From Streptomyces sp. PT12 (lineage in GTDB: Bacteria > Actinomycetota > Actinomycetes > Streptomycetales > Streptomycetaceae): 64,000 bases of DNA. The notes beneath the pieces are model-generated. The model was not told where the DNA came from. It did not search any database and saw only the letters and a program-made list of their open reading frames with translations. Made by a program: the position numbers and the translations under genes. Positions 1-8,613 of this stretch are shown here, piece by piece (position 1 is the stretch's first letter; every line of letters begins with the position of its first letter). The DNA lies in the NCBI RefSeq assembly GCF_003311645.1, contig NZ_QEST01000080.1, positions 62,001-126,000 of the forward strand, given 5' to 3'.

Positions 1-24
1 TTGGCAAATCCTTCCTGAAGAAGA

Positions 25-51
25 CTTCAGGGACCTTCAGCTCCGCTTCAG
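25..51. promoter_or_regulatory. Three CTTCAG direct repeats upstream of PepSY gene
   Basis: CTTCAG occurs at 25-30, 35-40 and 46-51, so one helical turn (10-11 bp) apart and about 70-90 bp before the PepSY start at 118. Phased hexamer repeats of this kind are typical of response-regulator binding sites; that reading is inference, and the left part of the region is outside the window. Confidence 0.4.
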
Positions 52-117
52 CAACGGTCGGACATGGTTGTTCCCGTCGGACAGCACAGAGCACGACAAC
101 ACGGGAGGAACCCCATC

Positions 118-927
118 ATGACGCGCAACCTCATCATCGCGATCGTCGCGGCGGGCGCCGTCATCGGCGGCGGCACGCTGGCGGGCGCCGCGATGAGCTC
201 GGACGACCAGGAGCCCGCGTCCGCCGCGCTGGACGACCTGAACGTCGCCGACGCGGCGAGCGGTGACGACGGCGCGGACGACACCGGGGGCGACGACGCC
301 ACCACGGACGACGGGGGCTCGGGCTCGGTCGCCGAGCAGGCGGTGGCCACCGCGGTCGCCGAGGTCCCCGGGGTCGTCACGGAGATCGAGCGCGACCACG
401 ACGACGGCAGGCGCGGCTGGGAGATCGACGTCTTCGGCGACGACGAGCAGTGGTACAAGCTCCTCGTCAGCGAGGACGGCACCGAGGTCGTGAACGCCCG
501 GGCCGACGACGACGATGACGACGACGACCGGGACGACGACGACGGCCGGGACGGCCGGGACGACGACGACGGCCGGGACGACCGGGACGACGACGATGAC
601 GACCGCACGGCGGCCAGCAGCCTGCTCGCCGACGGCTCGCGGATCGACGCGGCGCAGGCGATCCGCCTGGCCGAGGAGCACACCTCGGGCACCCTGCGCG
701 AGGCGGACGTGGAGAACGGGCACTGGAAGCTGGAGCTGCGCACGGACGACGGCGCGGAGCGCGAGATCCGCATCAGCCTGGCCTCCGGCGAGATCACGGA
801 CCAGGGGCATGACGACGACTGGGACGACGACGATGACGACGACGACGACCGGGACGACGACGACGGCCGGGACGACCGGGACGACCGGGACGACGACGAT
901 GACGACGACGACCGGGACGACGACTGA
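118..927 (+). CDS. PepSY-domain protein with aspartate-rich repeats, probably exported
   Basis: 269 residues. ATG 118 is preferred over the in-frame ATG at 64 because a GGGAGG ribosome site lies just before it and the protein then begins with a short basic start and a hydrophobic helix (residues 4-24), a signal peptide or membrane anchor. Two PepSY-like units follow (about 63-125 and 170-225; motifs GWEIDVFGDDEQWYKL and GHWKLELRTDDGAERE). Each is followed by a long run of Asp broken by Arg/Gly (about 126-160 and 229-269), so nearly a third of the protein is Asp. PepSY domains are found in extracytoplasmic inhibitor-like or regulatory proteins, often beside two-component systems; the left neighbour is off the window. 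The Asp runs suggest metal-ion binding at the cell surface, which is inference. Confidence 0.82.
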   Translation: MTRNLIIAIVAAGAVIGGGTLAGAAMSSDDQEPASAALDDLNVADAASGDDGADDTGGDDATTDDGGSGSVAEQAVATAVAEVPGVVTEIERDHDDGRRGWEIDVFGDDEQWYKLLVSEDGTEVVNARADDDDDDDDRDDDDGRDGRDDDDGRDDRDDDDDDRTAASSLLADGSRIDAAQAIRLAEEHTSGTLREADVENGHWKLELRTDDGAEREIRISLASGEITDQGHDDDWDDDDDDDDDRDDDDGRDDRDDRDDDDDDDDRDDD

Positions 928-941
928 CGCCCCGTGAGAAC

Positions 942-975
942 GGCCCGTCCCTTCACCTCCGCGAAGGGACGGGCC
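942..975 (+). terminator. Hairpin terminator after PepSY gene
   Basis: Perfect 13-bp stem (942-954 with 963-975, GGCCCGTCCCTTC arm) around an 8-nt loop, 15 bp after the stop codon. No T-run follows, as is usual for Streptomyces terminators. The remaining bases to 1155 hold no gene I can support. Confidence 0.8.
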
Positions 976-1155
976 CCGTCATGCGCGAAGCAAGCGAAAA
1001 ACAAGCCCACGAAGAGTAACCCTCGCCGGTAACCCACGGTCACCACCCCACCGAACGCCACAGGCAACCGCGCGCGAAGCGCGGCCACCGGCCCCACCAC
1101 AACGCGCCCGCACGCGCCCCACAACCCCGGCCACAACGCGCGAAACCGCCGGAGG

Positions 1156-2124
1156 CTACCGCCTCAACGCCAACACCAGCTCGTCCGCCGCCGTGTACGG
1201 GTCCGTCGTGCCCGCGGTCACGCGTTCCGCCAGTGCCGACAGGCGCGCATCGCCGCGGATGTCGCCGATCCGTTCGCGCAGTGCCGTCACCGCGATCGTC
1301 TCGATCTCCCACGCCGCCCGCCGCGCCCGCCGCTCGGCCAGCACGCCGCGCTCCTCCATCCACGCCCGGTGCTTCTCCAGCGCCTCGACGACCTCGTCCA
1401 TGCCCTCGCCGCGCGCGGCGACCGTCTTGACCACCGAGGGGCGCCAGTCGCCCGGCGCGCGGGCCTCGCCGAGCCCCAGCATGTGGTGCAGCTCGCGGAC
1501 GGTGGCGTCGGCGCCGTCGCGGTCCGCCTTGTTCACCACGAAGATGTCGCCGATCTCCAGGATCCCCGCCTTCGCCGCCTGGATCCCGTCGCCCATGCCC
1601 GGCGCGAGCAGCACGACCGACGTGTCCGCCTGGGCCGCGATCTCGACCTCGGACTGGCCGACGCCCACCGTTTCCACGAGGACCACGTCGCAGCCCGCGG
1701 CGTCGAGCACCCGCACGGCCTGGGGCGCCGCCCAGGCCAGGCCGCCCAGGTGTCCCCTGGTCGCCATCGAGCGGATGTAGACGCCGGGGTCGGAGGCGTG
1801 CTCGCCCATCCGGATCCGGTCGCCGAGCAACGCGCCGCCCGAGAACGGCGACGACGGGTCGACGGCGAGCACCCCGACCCGTTTCCCCGCCCGCCGATAG
1901 GCGCTCACCAGGGCCGAGGTCGAGGTGGACTTGCCCACGCCAGGCGGGCCGGTCAGGCCCACGACATAGGCGTGCCCCGTGTGGGGCGCCAGCGCGGCCA
2001 TCACCTCGCGCAGCCGCGGCGACGCCCCCTCGACCAGGGAGATCAGCCGGGCCACCGCCCTGGGCCGCCCGTCGCGCGCGCCCGCCACCAGCTCGGGCAC
2101 CCCGGCCGTGCGCCACCGGCTCAC
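1156..2124 (-). CDS. meaB: Methylmalonyl-CoA mutase-associated GTPase MeaB
   Basis: 322 residues, the usual size. MeaB is a G3E-family GTPase that chaperones adenosylcobalamin-dependent methylmalonyl-CoA mutase, gating cofactor loading and protecting it from inactivation. Visible motifs: Walker A GPPGVGKS (59-66), switch-like segment VLVETVGVGQSE (148-159), base-recognition NKAD (198-201), and the C-terminal dimerisation helices. It lies 7 bp after the thiolase stop on the same strand, so the two form an operon. The epimerase of the same pathway is divergent upstream and a cobalamin adenosyltransferase lies at 20.1 kb; no mutase subunits are in this window. Confidence 0.95.
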   Translation of the reverse strand: MSRWRTAGVPELVAGARDGRPRAVARLISLVEGASPRLREVMAALAPHTGHAYVVGLTGPPGVGKSTSTSALVSAYRRAGKRVGVLAVDPSSPFSGGALLGDRIRMGEHASDPGVYIRSMATRGHLGGLAWAAPQAVRVLDAAGCDVVLVETVGVGQSEVEIAAQADTSVVLLAPGMGDGIQAAKAGILEIGDIFVVNKADRDGADATVRELHHMLGLGEARAPGDWRPSVVKTVAARGEGMDEVVEALEKHRAWMEERGVLAERRARRAAWEIETIAVTALRERIGDIRGDARLSALAERVTAGTTDPYTAADELVLALRR

Positions 2125-2131
2125 CGGCGCG

Positions 2132-3340
2132 TCACCTCCGGGGCACGCGCAGGATCAGGGCATCGCCCTGGCCACCGCCCCCGCACAGCGCCGCCGCGCC
2201 CGTGCCGCCGCCGCGCCGCCCGAGCTCGAGCGCCAGGTGCAGCGCGAGCCTGGCCCCCGACATGCCGATCGGGTGGCCGAGCGCGATGGCCCCGCCGTTC
2301 ACATTCACCTTTTCGAGGCCCACGCCCAGGTCCTTGGCGGACTGGACGACGACCGCCGCGAACGCCTCGTTGATCTCGATCAGGTCGAGGTCGTCCACGC
2401 CGATGCCCTCGCGGGCCAGCGCCTTCTCGATGGCGCGGGACGGCTGGGAGTGGAGGGAGGAGTCGGGTCCCGCGACGTTCCCGTGCGCGCCGATCTCGGC
2501 GATCCACGTCAGGCCGAGCTCCTCGGCCTTCGCCCGCGACATCACGACCACGGCAGCCGCACCGTCGGAGATCGGTGACGAGGAGCCCGCGGTGATCGTG
2601 CCCGCGCCGTCCACGGGGAACGCGGGGCGCAGCCGCGCCAGCGCCTCCTCGGTGGTGTCGGGGCGGAGGCCCTCGTCCGCCGAGAACACCACGGGCTCGC
2701 CCTTGCGCTGCGGGATGGTGACCGGGGCGATCTCGGCGTCGAACAGGCCGTTCTTCCGCGCCGCGGCGGCCCGCTGGTGCGAGGCGGCGGCGACCGCGTC
2801 CTGCTCCTGGCGCGTGATGCCGAGCCTGGTGTTGTACCGCTCGGTGGACGCGCCCATGGCGATGCCGTCGAACGAGTCGGTCAGCCCGTCGTGGGCCATC
2901 GAGTCGAGCACCTCGATCGCGCCGTACTTCGTGCCCTCGCGGGACGCGGGAAGCAGGTGCGGGGCGTTCGTCATGGACTCCTGGCCGCCCGCGACGACCA
3001 CGTCGAACTCGCCCGCGCGGATGAGCTGGTCGGCCAGGGCGATGGCGTCGAGCCCCGAGAGGCACACCTTGTTCACCGTGAGGGCGGGGACGGTCATCGG
3101 GATGCCCGCCTTCACCGCGGCCTGGCGCGCCGGGATCTGGCCCGCCCCCGCCTGGAGGACCTGGCCCATGATCACGTACTGCACCTGCTCGCCCGTGATC
3201 CCGGCCCGCCCGAGGGCCGCCTCGATGGCGAAGCCGCCGAGCTCGGCGCCCGAGAACGGCTTCAGCGCGCCGAGCAGCCTGCCCATCGGCGTCCTGGCCC
3301 CCGCCACGATCACGGAGGAGTTACTGTCGGTCGCTACCAT
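2132..3340 (-). CDS. Acetyl-CoA C-acetyltransferase (thiolase)
   Basis: 402 residues, typical for thiolase II. It condenses two acetyl-CoA to acetoacetyl-CoA or runs the reverse cleavage. Catalytic features: nucleophile Cys in [11 protein letters not shown] (about residue 90), NEAFA motif, His in [12 protein letters not shown], and the second Cys in the C-terminal [13 protein letters not shown] block. The reading frame stays open to 3385, but ATG 3340 has a GGGAAGAGGGAG ribosome site and gives the normal N terminus ([15 protein letters not shown]), so I start there. First gene of an operon with meaB; the gene for methylmalonyl-CoA epimerase starts 113 bp away in the other direction. Confidence 0.95.
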   Translation of the reverse strand: MVATDSNSSVIVAGARTPMGRLLGALKPFSGAELGGFAIEAALGRAGITGEQVQYVIMGQVLQAGAGQIPARQAAVKAGIPMTVPALTVNKVCLSGLDAIALADQLIRAGEFDVVVAGGQESMTNAPHLLPASREGTKYGAIEVLDSMAHDGLTDSFDGIAMGASTERYNTRLGITRQEQDAVAAASHQRAAAARKNGLFDAEIAPVTIPQRKGEPVVFSADEGLRPDTTEEALARLRPAFPVDGAGTITAGSSSPISDGAAAVVVMSRAKAEELGLTWIAEIGAHGNVAGPDSSLHSQPSRAIEKALAREGIGVDDLDLIEINEAFAAVVVQSAKDLGVGLEKVNVNGGAIALGHPIGMSGARLALHLALELGRRGGGTGAAALCGGGGQGDALILRVPRR

Positions 3341-3453
3341 GGTGCTCCCTCTTCCCATTTCACGATACAGAGCGTGACGCCGCACGTCACCGGCGCGTTC
3401 TTGTGACTGTACGCACGTTGCGCGCGCCCCCTCAATGACGATGCACTAGGGGG

Positions 3454-3906
3454 ATGTTGACGCGCATCGATCACATCGGGATCGCCTGCTTCGATCTCGA
3501 CGCCACCGTCGAGTTCTACCGCGCCACCTACGGTTTCGAGGTGTTCCACTCCGAGGTCAACGAGGAGCAGGGCGTCCGCGAGGCCATGCTGAGGATCAAC
3601 GGCACCGACGACGGCGGCGCCTCCTACCTCCAGCTCATCGAGCCGGTCCGCGAGGACTCGCCGGTGGCCAAGTGGATGGCCAAGAACGGCGAGGGCGTCC
3701 ACCACATCGCCTTCGGCACCGCCGACGTGGACGGCGACTCGGAGGCGATCAGGGACAAGGGCGTGCGCGTCCTGTACGAGAAGCCGAGGCGCGGCTCGAT
3801 GGACTCGCGGATCACGTTCCTGCACCCGAAGGACTGCCACGGCGTCCTCACCGAGCTCGTCACCTCGGCCACACCGGAACCATCCGGTGATCCTGAGGCC
3901 CACTGA
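3454..3906 (+). CDS. mce: Methylmalonyl-CoA epimerase
   Basis: 150 residues, a VOC-fold metalloenzyme that interconverts (S)- and (R)-methylmalonyl-CoA between propionyl-CoA carboxylase and the mutase. Diagnostic pieces: N-terminal DHIGIACFDLDATVEFY with metal-ligand His, central GEGVHHIAFGTADVD with the second His, and C-terminal DCHGVLTELV carrying the Glu ligand. A purine-rich AGGGGG directly abuts ATG 3454, unusually close; TTG 3457 in the same frame is an alternative. The final dozen residues after LVTSA are unconserved in type. Divergent from the thiolase-meaB operon of the same pathway. Confidence 0.95.
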   Translation: MLTRIDHIGIACFDLDATVEFYRATYGFEVFHSEVNEEQGVREAMLRINGTDDGGASYLQLIEPVREDSPVAKWMAKNGEGVHHIAFGTADVDGDSEAIRDKGVRVLYEKPRRGSMDSRITFLHPKDCHGVLTELVTSATPEPSGDPEAH

Positions 3907-4025
3907 CGTGAGCTGCCCCGGCCGGTAGAGTGGCCGAGCCGGGGCTGCGGGCTTTTTCCGCGTCCCGTGTTCGGCCGATCACCGGATCTGCTTTTTCACG
4001 ACCAGGGGACGGATGGGACCGCGCG

Positions 4026-7000
4026 GTGCCGGGCTACGACGCCTATCAGGCTGAGGACCACCTCTCGCAGTTCGAAGCCGAGATGGAGCGGCTGAAGAAG
4101 GAGCGGGACAAGGCGGTCGACCACGCCGACGACCTCGGCTACCAGGTCGAGGTGCTGCGTGCCAAGCTGCACGAGGTGCGCAGGGCGCTCGCCCTGCGCC
4201 CGGTCTACGGCGACATCGCGGGCCACGCCGAGCAGGTCCTGCGCACCGCACAGCACCAGGCCGACCAGATGCGCGTGGAGGCCGAGCGCGAGCTGCGCGA
4301 CGCCAGAACGCGCTCCCAGCGGGTCATCCAGGAGCAGGCCGAGCACCGCGCCCGCATGGAGTCCGAGCTGCACGCCGAGGCCGTGGGGCGGCGCCAGCGC
4401 CTCGACGAGGAGCTGGCCGAGCGGCGCGCCACCGTCGAGTCCCACGTCAACGAGAACGTCGCCTGGGCCGAGCAGTTGCGGGCCAGGAGCGAGTCCCAGG
4501 CCAGGCGGCTGATCGAGGAGACCCGCGCGGAGGCCGAGCGGACCGTCGCCCAGGCCAGGACCGAGGCGCTGCGGCTGACCGACGAGGCGCGCCAGCGGAT
4601 GGCGGCCGAGGCACAGGCGGCGCGGGCCGAGGCCGACGAGCTGGTGCGCAGGGCGCGGGCGGACGCCGAGCGGCTGCTGACGGCGGCGTCGGCGCAGGCC
4701 CAGGAGGCGACCGAGCACGCCGAGCGGCTGCGCAGCACCACGGCCCAGGAGACGGACAGCGGGCGCCGCGAGGCCGCGGCGCTGGTCCGCAAGGCGGAGG
4801 AGCGGGCCCAGGAGGCGGCCACCGCGCTGCGCACCGCGCGCGACGAGGCCGAGCGGCTGCTCGCCGAGGCCACCGCCGAGGCGGACAAGCGCAGGGGCAG
4901 CGCCGAGACGGAGTACGAGCAGCGCACCGCGACCGCCAAGGCCGAGGTCGCGCGCATGGTCTCTGAGGCCACGCGGGACGCCGAGAGCCGCAGGACCGAG
5001 GCCCAGCACGTGCTCGACGAGGCGCGGGCGCGGGCCGAGCGCATCGCGTCGGAGGCGGCCGAGGAGGCCAGGTCCAAGTCGGCCGAGGAGTACGCCGCGC
5101 AGCTCGCCGAGGCGGCCCGCACCGCCGAGGACGTGCTGACCAGGGCCGCCGAGGAGGCCAAGGCCACCACAAGGGCGGCCACCGAGGAGGCCGAGCGGCT
5201 GCGCGCCGAGGCCGAGGCTGAGGCGGACCGGCTGCGCGCCGAGGCGCACGACGTCGCCGAGCAGCTCAAGGGCGCGGCGCAGGACGACACGAAGGAGTAC
5301 CGCGCCAAGACGGTCCAGCTCCAGGAGGAGGCGCGGCGGCTGCGCAGCGAGGCCGAGCAGGCGCGCGCCGATGCCACCGAGGAGGGCGAGCGCGTCAGGG
5401 CGGACGCGCGCCGCGAGGCGGTCGCGCAGATCGAGCAGGCCGCGGCGAGCGCCGAGGAGCTGCTGACGCAGGCGAAGGCGGACGCCGAGGAGCTGCGTTC
5501 CTCCGCGTCGGCCGAGAGCGAACGCGTGCGCACCGAGGCCATCGAACGCGCCACCACCCTGCGCAACCAGGCCGAGCAGGCGCTCAAGAAGGCCAGGGCC
5601 GAGGCGGAGCAGCAGCGCGCCGAGGCAGGGCAGCACGCCGAGCGGACCACGCAGGAGGCCGAGGAGACCGCGCGCCGGATGCGCGCGGAGGCGCGCGAGG
5701 CGGCGAAGGCGGACCGCGAGGCGGCGACGGCCGAGCTTGAGCGGCTGCGCACGGAGGCCGAGGGGCGGGTCGCGGCGGCCGAAGAGGCCGTGGCGGCGGC
5801 GCGGGCCGAGGCGGAGCGGCTGCGTTCGGAGGCCAACGCCGAGGTCGAGCGGCTGCGGGCCGAGGCGGGCGAGCGGATCAGGGCGCTCACCGAGCAGGCC
5901 GAGCGGTCCGCTCAGGAGGTCAGGGAGGAGGCCGCGTCCGACGCGGCCAGGTTCAGGGCCGAGGGCGAGGAGCTCGCGGTCAGGCTGCGCGGCGAGGCGC
6001 TGGCCGAGGCGGACCGGCTGCGCGAGGAGGCCGCGTCGGCGGCCGACCGGGTGCGGGCGGACGCGGGCGCCGCTGCGGAGCGCACCGCCGCCGAGGCGGC
6101 GGGCACGCTGGCGGCGGCGCGCGAGGAGGCGGCGCGCCTGCGGTCCGAGGCCGACGCGTTCCTCGCGGACGCGCGCGACGCCGCGCACCGGGAGCGGGCG
6201 CAGGCGCGGGAGAAGAGCGACGAGCTGCTCGCGGCGGCCAGGGCCAGGATCGACGACGCCGAGCGCAGGGCCGAGACGCTGGTGGCCGCGGCCGAGCACA
6301 AGGCGCAGCAGGTGCGGGACTCCGTCAGCGGGCTGCGCGACGAGGCCGAGGCGGAGATCGCCACGCACCGCGCGGAGGCGGAGCGCGAGGCGGCCCGCGT
6401 GCTGCGGGAGTCGGCCGAGGAGAAGGAGGCCGCGGCCGCGCTCGCCGAACGGACCGTCAAGGAGGCCATCGCCGAGGCCGACCGGGTGCGGGCCGCCGCC
6501 GAGGAGGCGGCGGAGCGGACGCGCGCGGAGGCCGACGCCCTCCAGGACAGGGCCCGCAGGGAGGCCGCCCGCAAGCGCGGCGACGCCGCGGCGCAGGCCG
6601 ACGAGCTGCTGGCGAAGGCTCAGGAGGAGGCGCTGCGCATGGCGTCGGCCGCCGAGGAGCAGTCGGACACGATGGTCGCGGCCGCCCGCAAGGAGTCGAG
6701 CCGCATCATCGGCGAGGCCCAGGAGGCGGCCGGCGAGCTGGTCGAGAGGGCCCGCGTGGACGCCAACCAGCTTCTCGAGGAGGCCCGCAGGGACGCGGCG
6801 GCGATCCGCGAGCGCACCGAGCGGCAGCGCACCAGGGTCGAGGCGGAGATCGAGGAGCTGCACGATCGGGCGCGGCGCGAGTCGGCCGAGCAGGCGAGGA
6901 CCGCGGGCGAGCGCGTCGACAAGCTGATGAAGGCCGCGGAGGACCAGCGCGCCGAGGCGAACGCCGCGGCCGACAAGCTGCTCTCCGAGGCCAACTCCGA

Positions 7001-7346
7001 GGCGAGTAAGGTACGTATCGCCGCGGTGAAGAAGGCGGAGGCGCTGCTCAAGGACGCCGAGCGGCAGCGTTCAGTGGTGCTGCGCGAGATCCAGCAGATG
7101 CGCGCCGACGCCGAGCGGGAGGCCAAGCGCACGGTGGAGGAGGGCAAGCGTGAGCTGGAGAAGCTGGCCCGCAGGCGTGCGGACATCAACGCCGAGATCT
7201 CCCGGGTACAGGACGTGTTGGAGGCCCTCGAGTCGTTCGAGGCGCCCAAGCCCGGCAAGGGCGCGGGGGCCAAGGGCGGCGCCAACGGCACCGTCGCGGC
7301 GGGCGCCGGGGCCAGCAGGCCGGGCGGGAAGCGTTCGGGCGGCTGA
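4026..7346 (+). CDS. scy: Scy, long coiled-coil polarity protein
   Basis: 1106 residues from GTG 4026. The frame is open from 3930, but the conserved Scy start (short lead, then DHLSQFEAEMERLKKERDKA) begins here. Scy is the Streptomyces scaffold that assembles polarisomes at hyphal tips with DivIVA and FilP. After a DivIVA-like N-terminal segment (GYQVEVLRAKLHEVRR, about 35-52) the whole protein is uninterrupted coiled coil rich in A, E and R with quasi-repeats such as EAERLRAEAEAEADRL, interrupted by a short linker near the end and closed by a Gly/Ala-rich tail. It is shorter than the roughly 1300 residues I recall for S. coelicolor. The repeat-rich sequence makes length variation by recombination plausible. 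filP follows 241 bp downstream. Confidence 0.9.
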   Translation: MPGYDAYQAEDHLSQFEAEMERLKKERDKAVDHADDLGYQVEVLRAKLHEVRRALALRPVYGDIAGHAEQVLRTAQHQADQMRVEAERELRDARTRSQRVIQEQAEHRARMESELHAEAVGRRQRLDEELAERRATVESHVNENVAWAEQLRARSESQARRLIEETRAEAERTVAQARTEALRLTDEARQRMAAEAQAARAEADELVRRARADAERLLTAASAQAQEATEHAERLRSTTAQETDSGRREAAALVRKAEERAQEAATALRTARDEAERLLAEATAEADKRRGSAETEYEQRTATAKAEVARMVSEATRDAESRRTEAQHVLDEARARAERIASEAAEEARSKSAEEYAAQLAEAARTAEDVLTRAAEEAKATTRAATEEAERLRAEAEAEADRLRAEAHDVAEQLKGAAQDDTKEYRAKTVQLQEEARRLRSEAEQARADATEEGERVRADARREAVAQIEQAAASAEELLTQAKADAEELRSSASAESERVRTEAIERATTLRNQAEQALKKARAEAEQQRAEAGQHAERTTQEAEETARRMRAEAREAAKADREAATAELERLRTEAEGRVAAAEEAVAAARAEAERLRSEANAEVERLRAEAGERIRALTEQAERSAQEVREEAASDAARFRAEGEELAVRLRGEALAEADRLREEAASAADRVRADAGAAAERTAAEAAGTLAAAREEAARLRSEADAFLADARDAAHRERAQAREKSDELLAAARARIDDAERRAETLVAAAEHKAQQVRDSVSGLRDEAEAEIATHRAEAEREAARVLRESAEEKEAAAALAERTVKEAIAEADRVRAAAEEAAERTRAEADALQDRARREAARKRGDAAAQADELLAKAQEEALRMASAAEEQSDTMVAAARKESSRIIGEAQEAAGELVERARVDANQLLEEARRDAAAIRERTERQRTRVEAEIEELHDRARRESAEQARTAGERVDKLMKAAEDQRAEANAAADKLLSEANSEASKVRIAAVKKAEALLKDAERQRSVVLREIQQMRADAEREAKRTVEEGKRELEKLARRRADINAEISRVQDVLEALESFEAPKPGKGAGAKGGANGTVAAGAGASRPGGKRSGG

Positions 7347-7462
7347 CGCGGAAAGGCGACTGGGCCATTCGCCTGAACACCGGCTTGAGGGTAATGAGCG
7401 GAAGAGGCGAACATTCTCCACGGAGAAGCCGGATCCGCTCGAAGACACGCCGGTTCGCCCCC

Positions 7463-7468
7463 TAGGAT
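7463..7468 (+). promoter_or_regulatory. Possible filP promoter -10 (TAGGAT)
   Basis: TAGGAT fits the Streptomyces TANNNT -10 pattern and would give a leader of about 110 nt for filP. No convincing -35 is visible; a small AGGCGA/TCGCCT hairpin (7354-7374) just after scy may end the scy transcript. Tentative. Confidence 0.3.
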
Positions 7469-7587
7469 GATGCCCCCGAGGGCATGGACCCGTCTCCATC
7501 GAAGACTGAGGAGCTCGACCTCGTAGCGCTGAACGCCCAGGCCCATCACTTCAACTCACTCACCCGTCTGATTTCGACAGGAACCCC

Positions 7588-8532
7588 ATGAGCGACACAT
7601 CCTCCCCCTTCGGCTTCGAGCTCGTGCGGCGCGGGTACGACCGCGGTCAGGTGGACGACCGCATCTCGAAGCTCGTTGCCGACCGCGACAGCGCACTTGC
7701 TCGTATCACCTCCCTGGAGAAGCGGATCGAGGAGCTCCACCTCGAGACGCAGAACGCCCAGGCCGCCATCTCCGACTCCGAGCCGTCCTACGCCGGCCTC
7801 GGCGCCCGGGTCGAGAAGATCCTGCGCCTCGCCGAGGAAGAGGCGAAGGACCTGCGCGAGGAGGCCCGCAGGGCCGCCGAGCAGCACCGCGAGCTGGCCG
7901 AGGGGGCGGCCCAGCAGGTGCGCAACGACGCGGAGTCGTACGCGGCGGAGCGCAAGGCCAAGGCCGAGGAAGAGGGCTCTCGCATCGTCGAGAAGGCCCA
8001 GGGCGAGGCGGCCGCCACCCGGGCCGAGGCCGAGAAGGACGCGCAGAACAAGCGCGAGGAGGCCGACGCCCTCTTCGAGGACACCCGCGCCAAGGCGGCC
8101 CAGGCCGCGGCCGACTTCGAGACGAACCTCGCCAAGCGCCGCGAGCAGTCCGAGCGCGACCTGGCCTCCCGTCAGGCCAAGGCCGAGAAGCGCCTCGCGG
8201 AGATCGAGCACCGCGCCGAGCAGCTGCGCCTTGAGGCCGAGAAGCTGCGCACGGACGCCGAGCGCCGGGCCCGCCAGACGGTGGAGACCGCGCAGCGGCA
8301 GGCCGAGGACATCGTGGCCGACGCCAACGCCAAGGCCGACCGGATCCGCAGCGAGTCCGAGCGCGAGCTCGCGGCGCTCACCAACCGCCGCGACAGCATC
8401 AACGCCCAGCTGACCAACGTCCGCGAGATGCTGGCCACCCTGACCGGCGCTCAGGTCGCCGCCGCCACCCTGGGCGACGACGACGCCGACGAGGGCCTGA
8501 CCAAGGGCGTTCCGGCCCAGCAGTCCCGCTGA
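7588..8532 (+). CDS. filP: FilP, intermediate-filament-like coiled-coil protein
   Basis: 314 residues. FilP forms a cytoskeletal network behind hyphal tips, gives the hypha rigidity and interacts with Scy and DivIVA. The N terminus carries the DivIVA-like segment GFELVRRGYDRGQVDDRISK (residues 8-27); a long coiled coil follows with characteristic stretches SYAGLGARVEKILRLAEEEA and RARQTVETAQRQAEDIVADA, and the protein ends in the typical GVPAQQSR tail. ATG 7588 has an AGGA ribosome site. It is separated from scy by 241 bp and followed by a strong terminator, so it can be transcribed alone. Confidence 0.95.
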   Translation: MSDTSSPFGFELVRRGYDRGQVDDRISKLVADRDSALARITSLEKRIEELHLETQNAQAAISDSEPSYAGLGARVEKILRLAEEEAKDLREEARRAAEQHRELAEGAAQQVRNDAESYAAERKAKAEEEGSRIVEKAQGEAAATRAEAEKDAQNKREEADALFEDTRAKAAQAAADFETNLAKRREQSERDLASRQAKAEKRLAEIEHRAEQLRLEAEKLRTDAERRARQTVETAQRQAEDIVADANAKADRIRSESERELAALTNRRDSINAQLTNVREMLATLTGAQVAAATLGDDDADEGLTKGVPAQQSR

Positions 8533-8560
8533 CGGCCCCTCGGCTCACTCCACCGGCGCA

Positions 8561-8591
8561 GGGGCCGCCGCCTTCACCGGGCGGCGGCCCC
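8561..8591 (+). terminator. Terminator after filP
   Basis: Perfect 12-bp GC stem (8561-8572 with 8580-8591), 7-nt loop, then GGCGCCG and a short TTTT run. It ends filP transcription immediately before the leaderless start of the first ABC cassette. Confidence 0.9.
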
Positions 8592-8601
8592 GGCGCCGTT
8601 T

Positions 8602-8607
8602 TAGCGT
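8602..8607 (+). promoter_or_regulatory. -10 box of a leaderless promoter
   Basis: TAGCGT lies exactly 6 bp before ATG 8614 and no ribosome site is present; the expected +1 falls on or next to the A of the ATG. The terminator stem of filP occupies the -35 area. Confidence 0.6.
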
Positions 8608-8613
8608 CGGGCC

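Noticed and set aside
502-924. GAC/GAT repeats considered as a CRISPR-like or satellite array
   Set aside because: They are in-frame coding repeats without unique spacers and belong to the PepSY protein.
48-1136. Long Ser/Arg-rich open frame antisense to the PepSY gene
   Set aside because: It is the mirror of GAC repeats; composition is pure low complexity with no start signal, and the plus-strand PepSY domains are real.
3996-6863. Very long antisense open frames across scy
   Set aside because: High-GC coiled-coil genes leave stop-free shadow frames. No domain, ribosome site or codon bias supports them.
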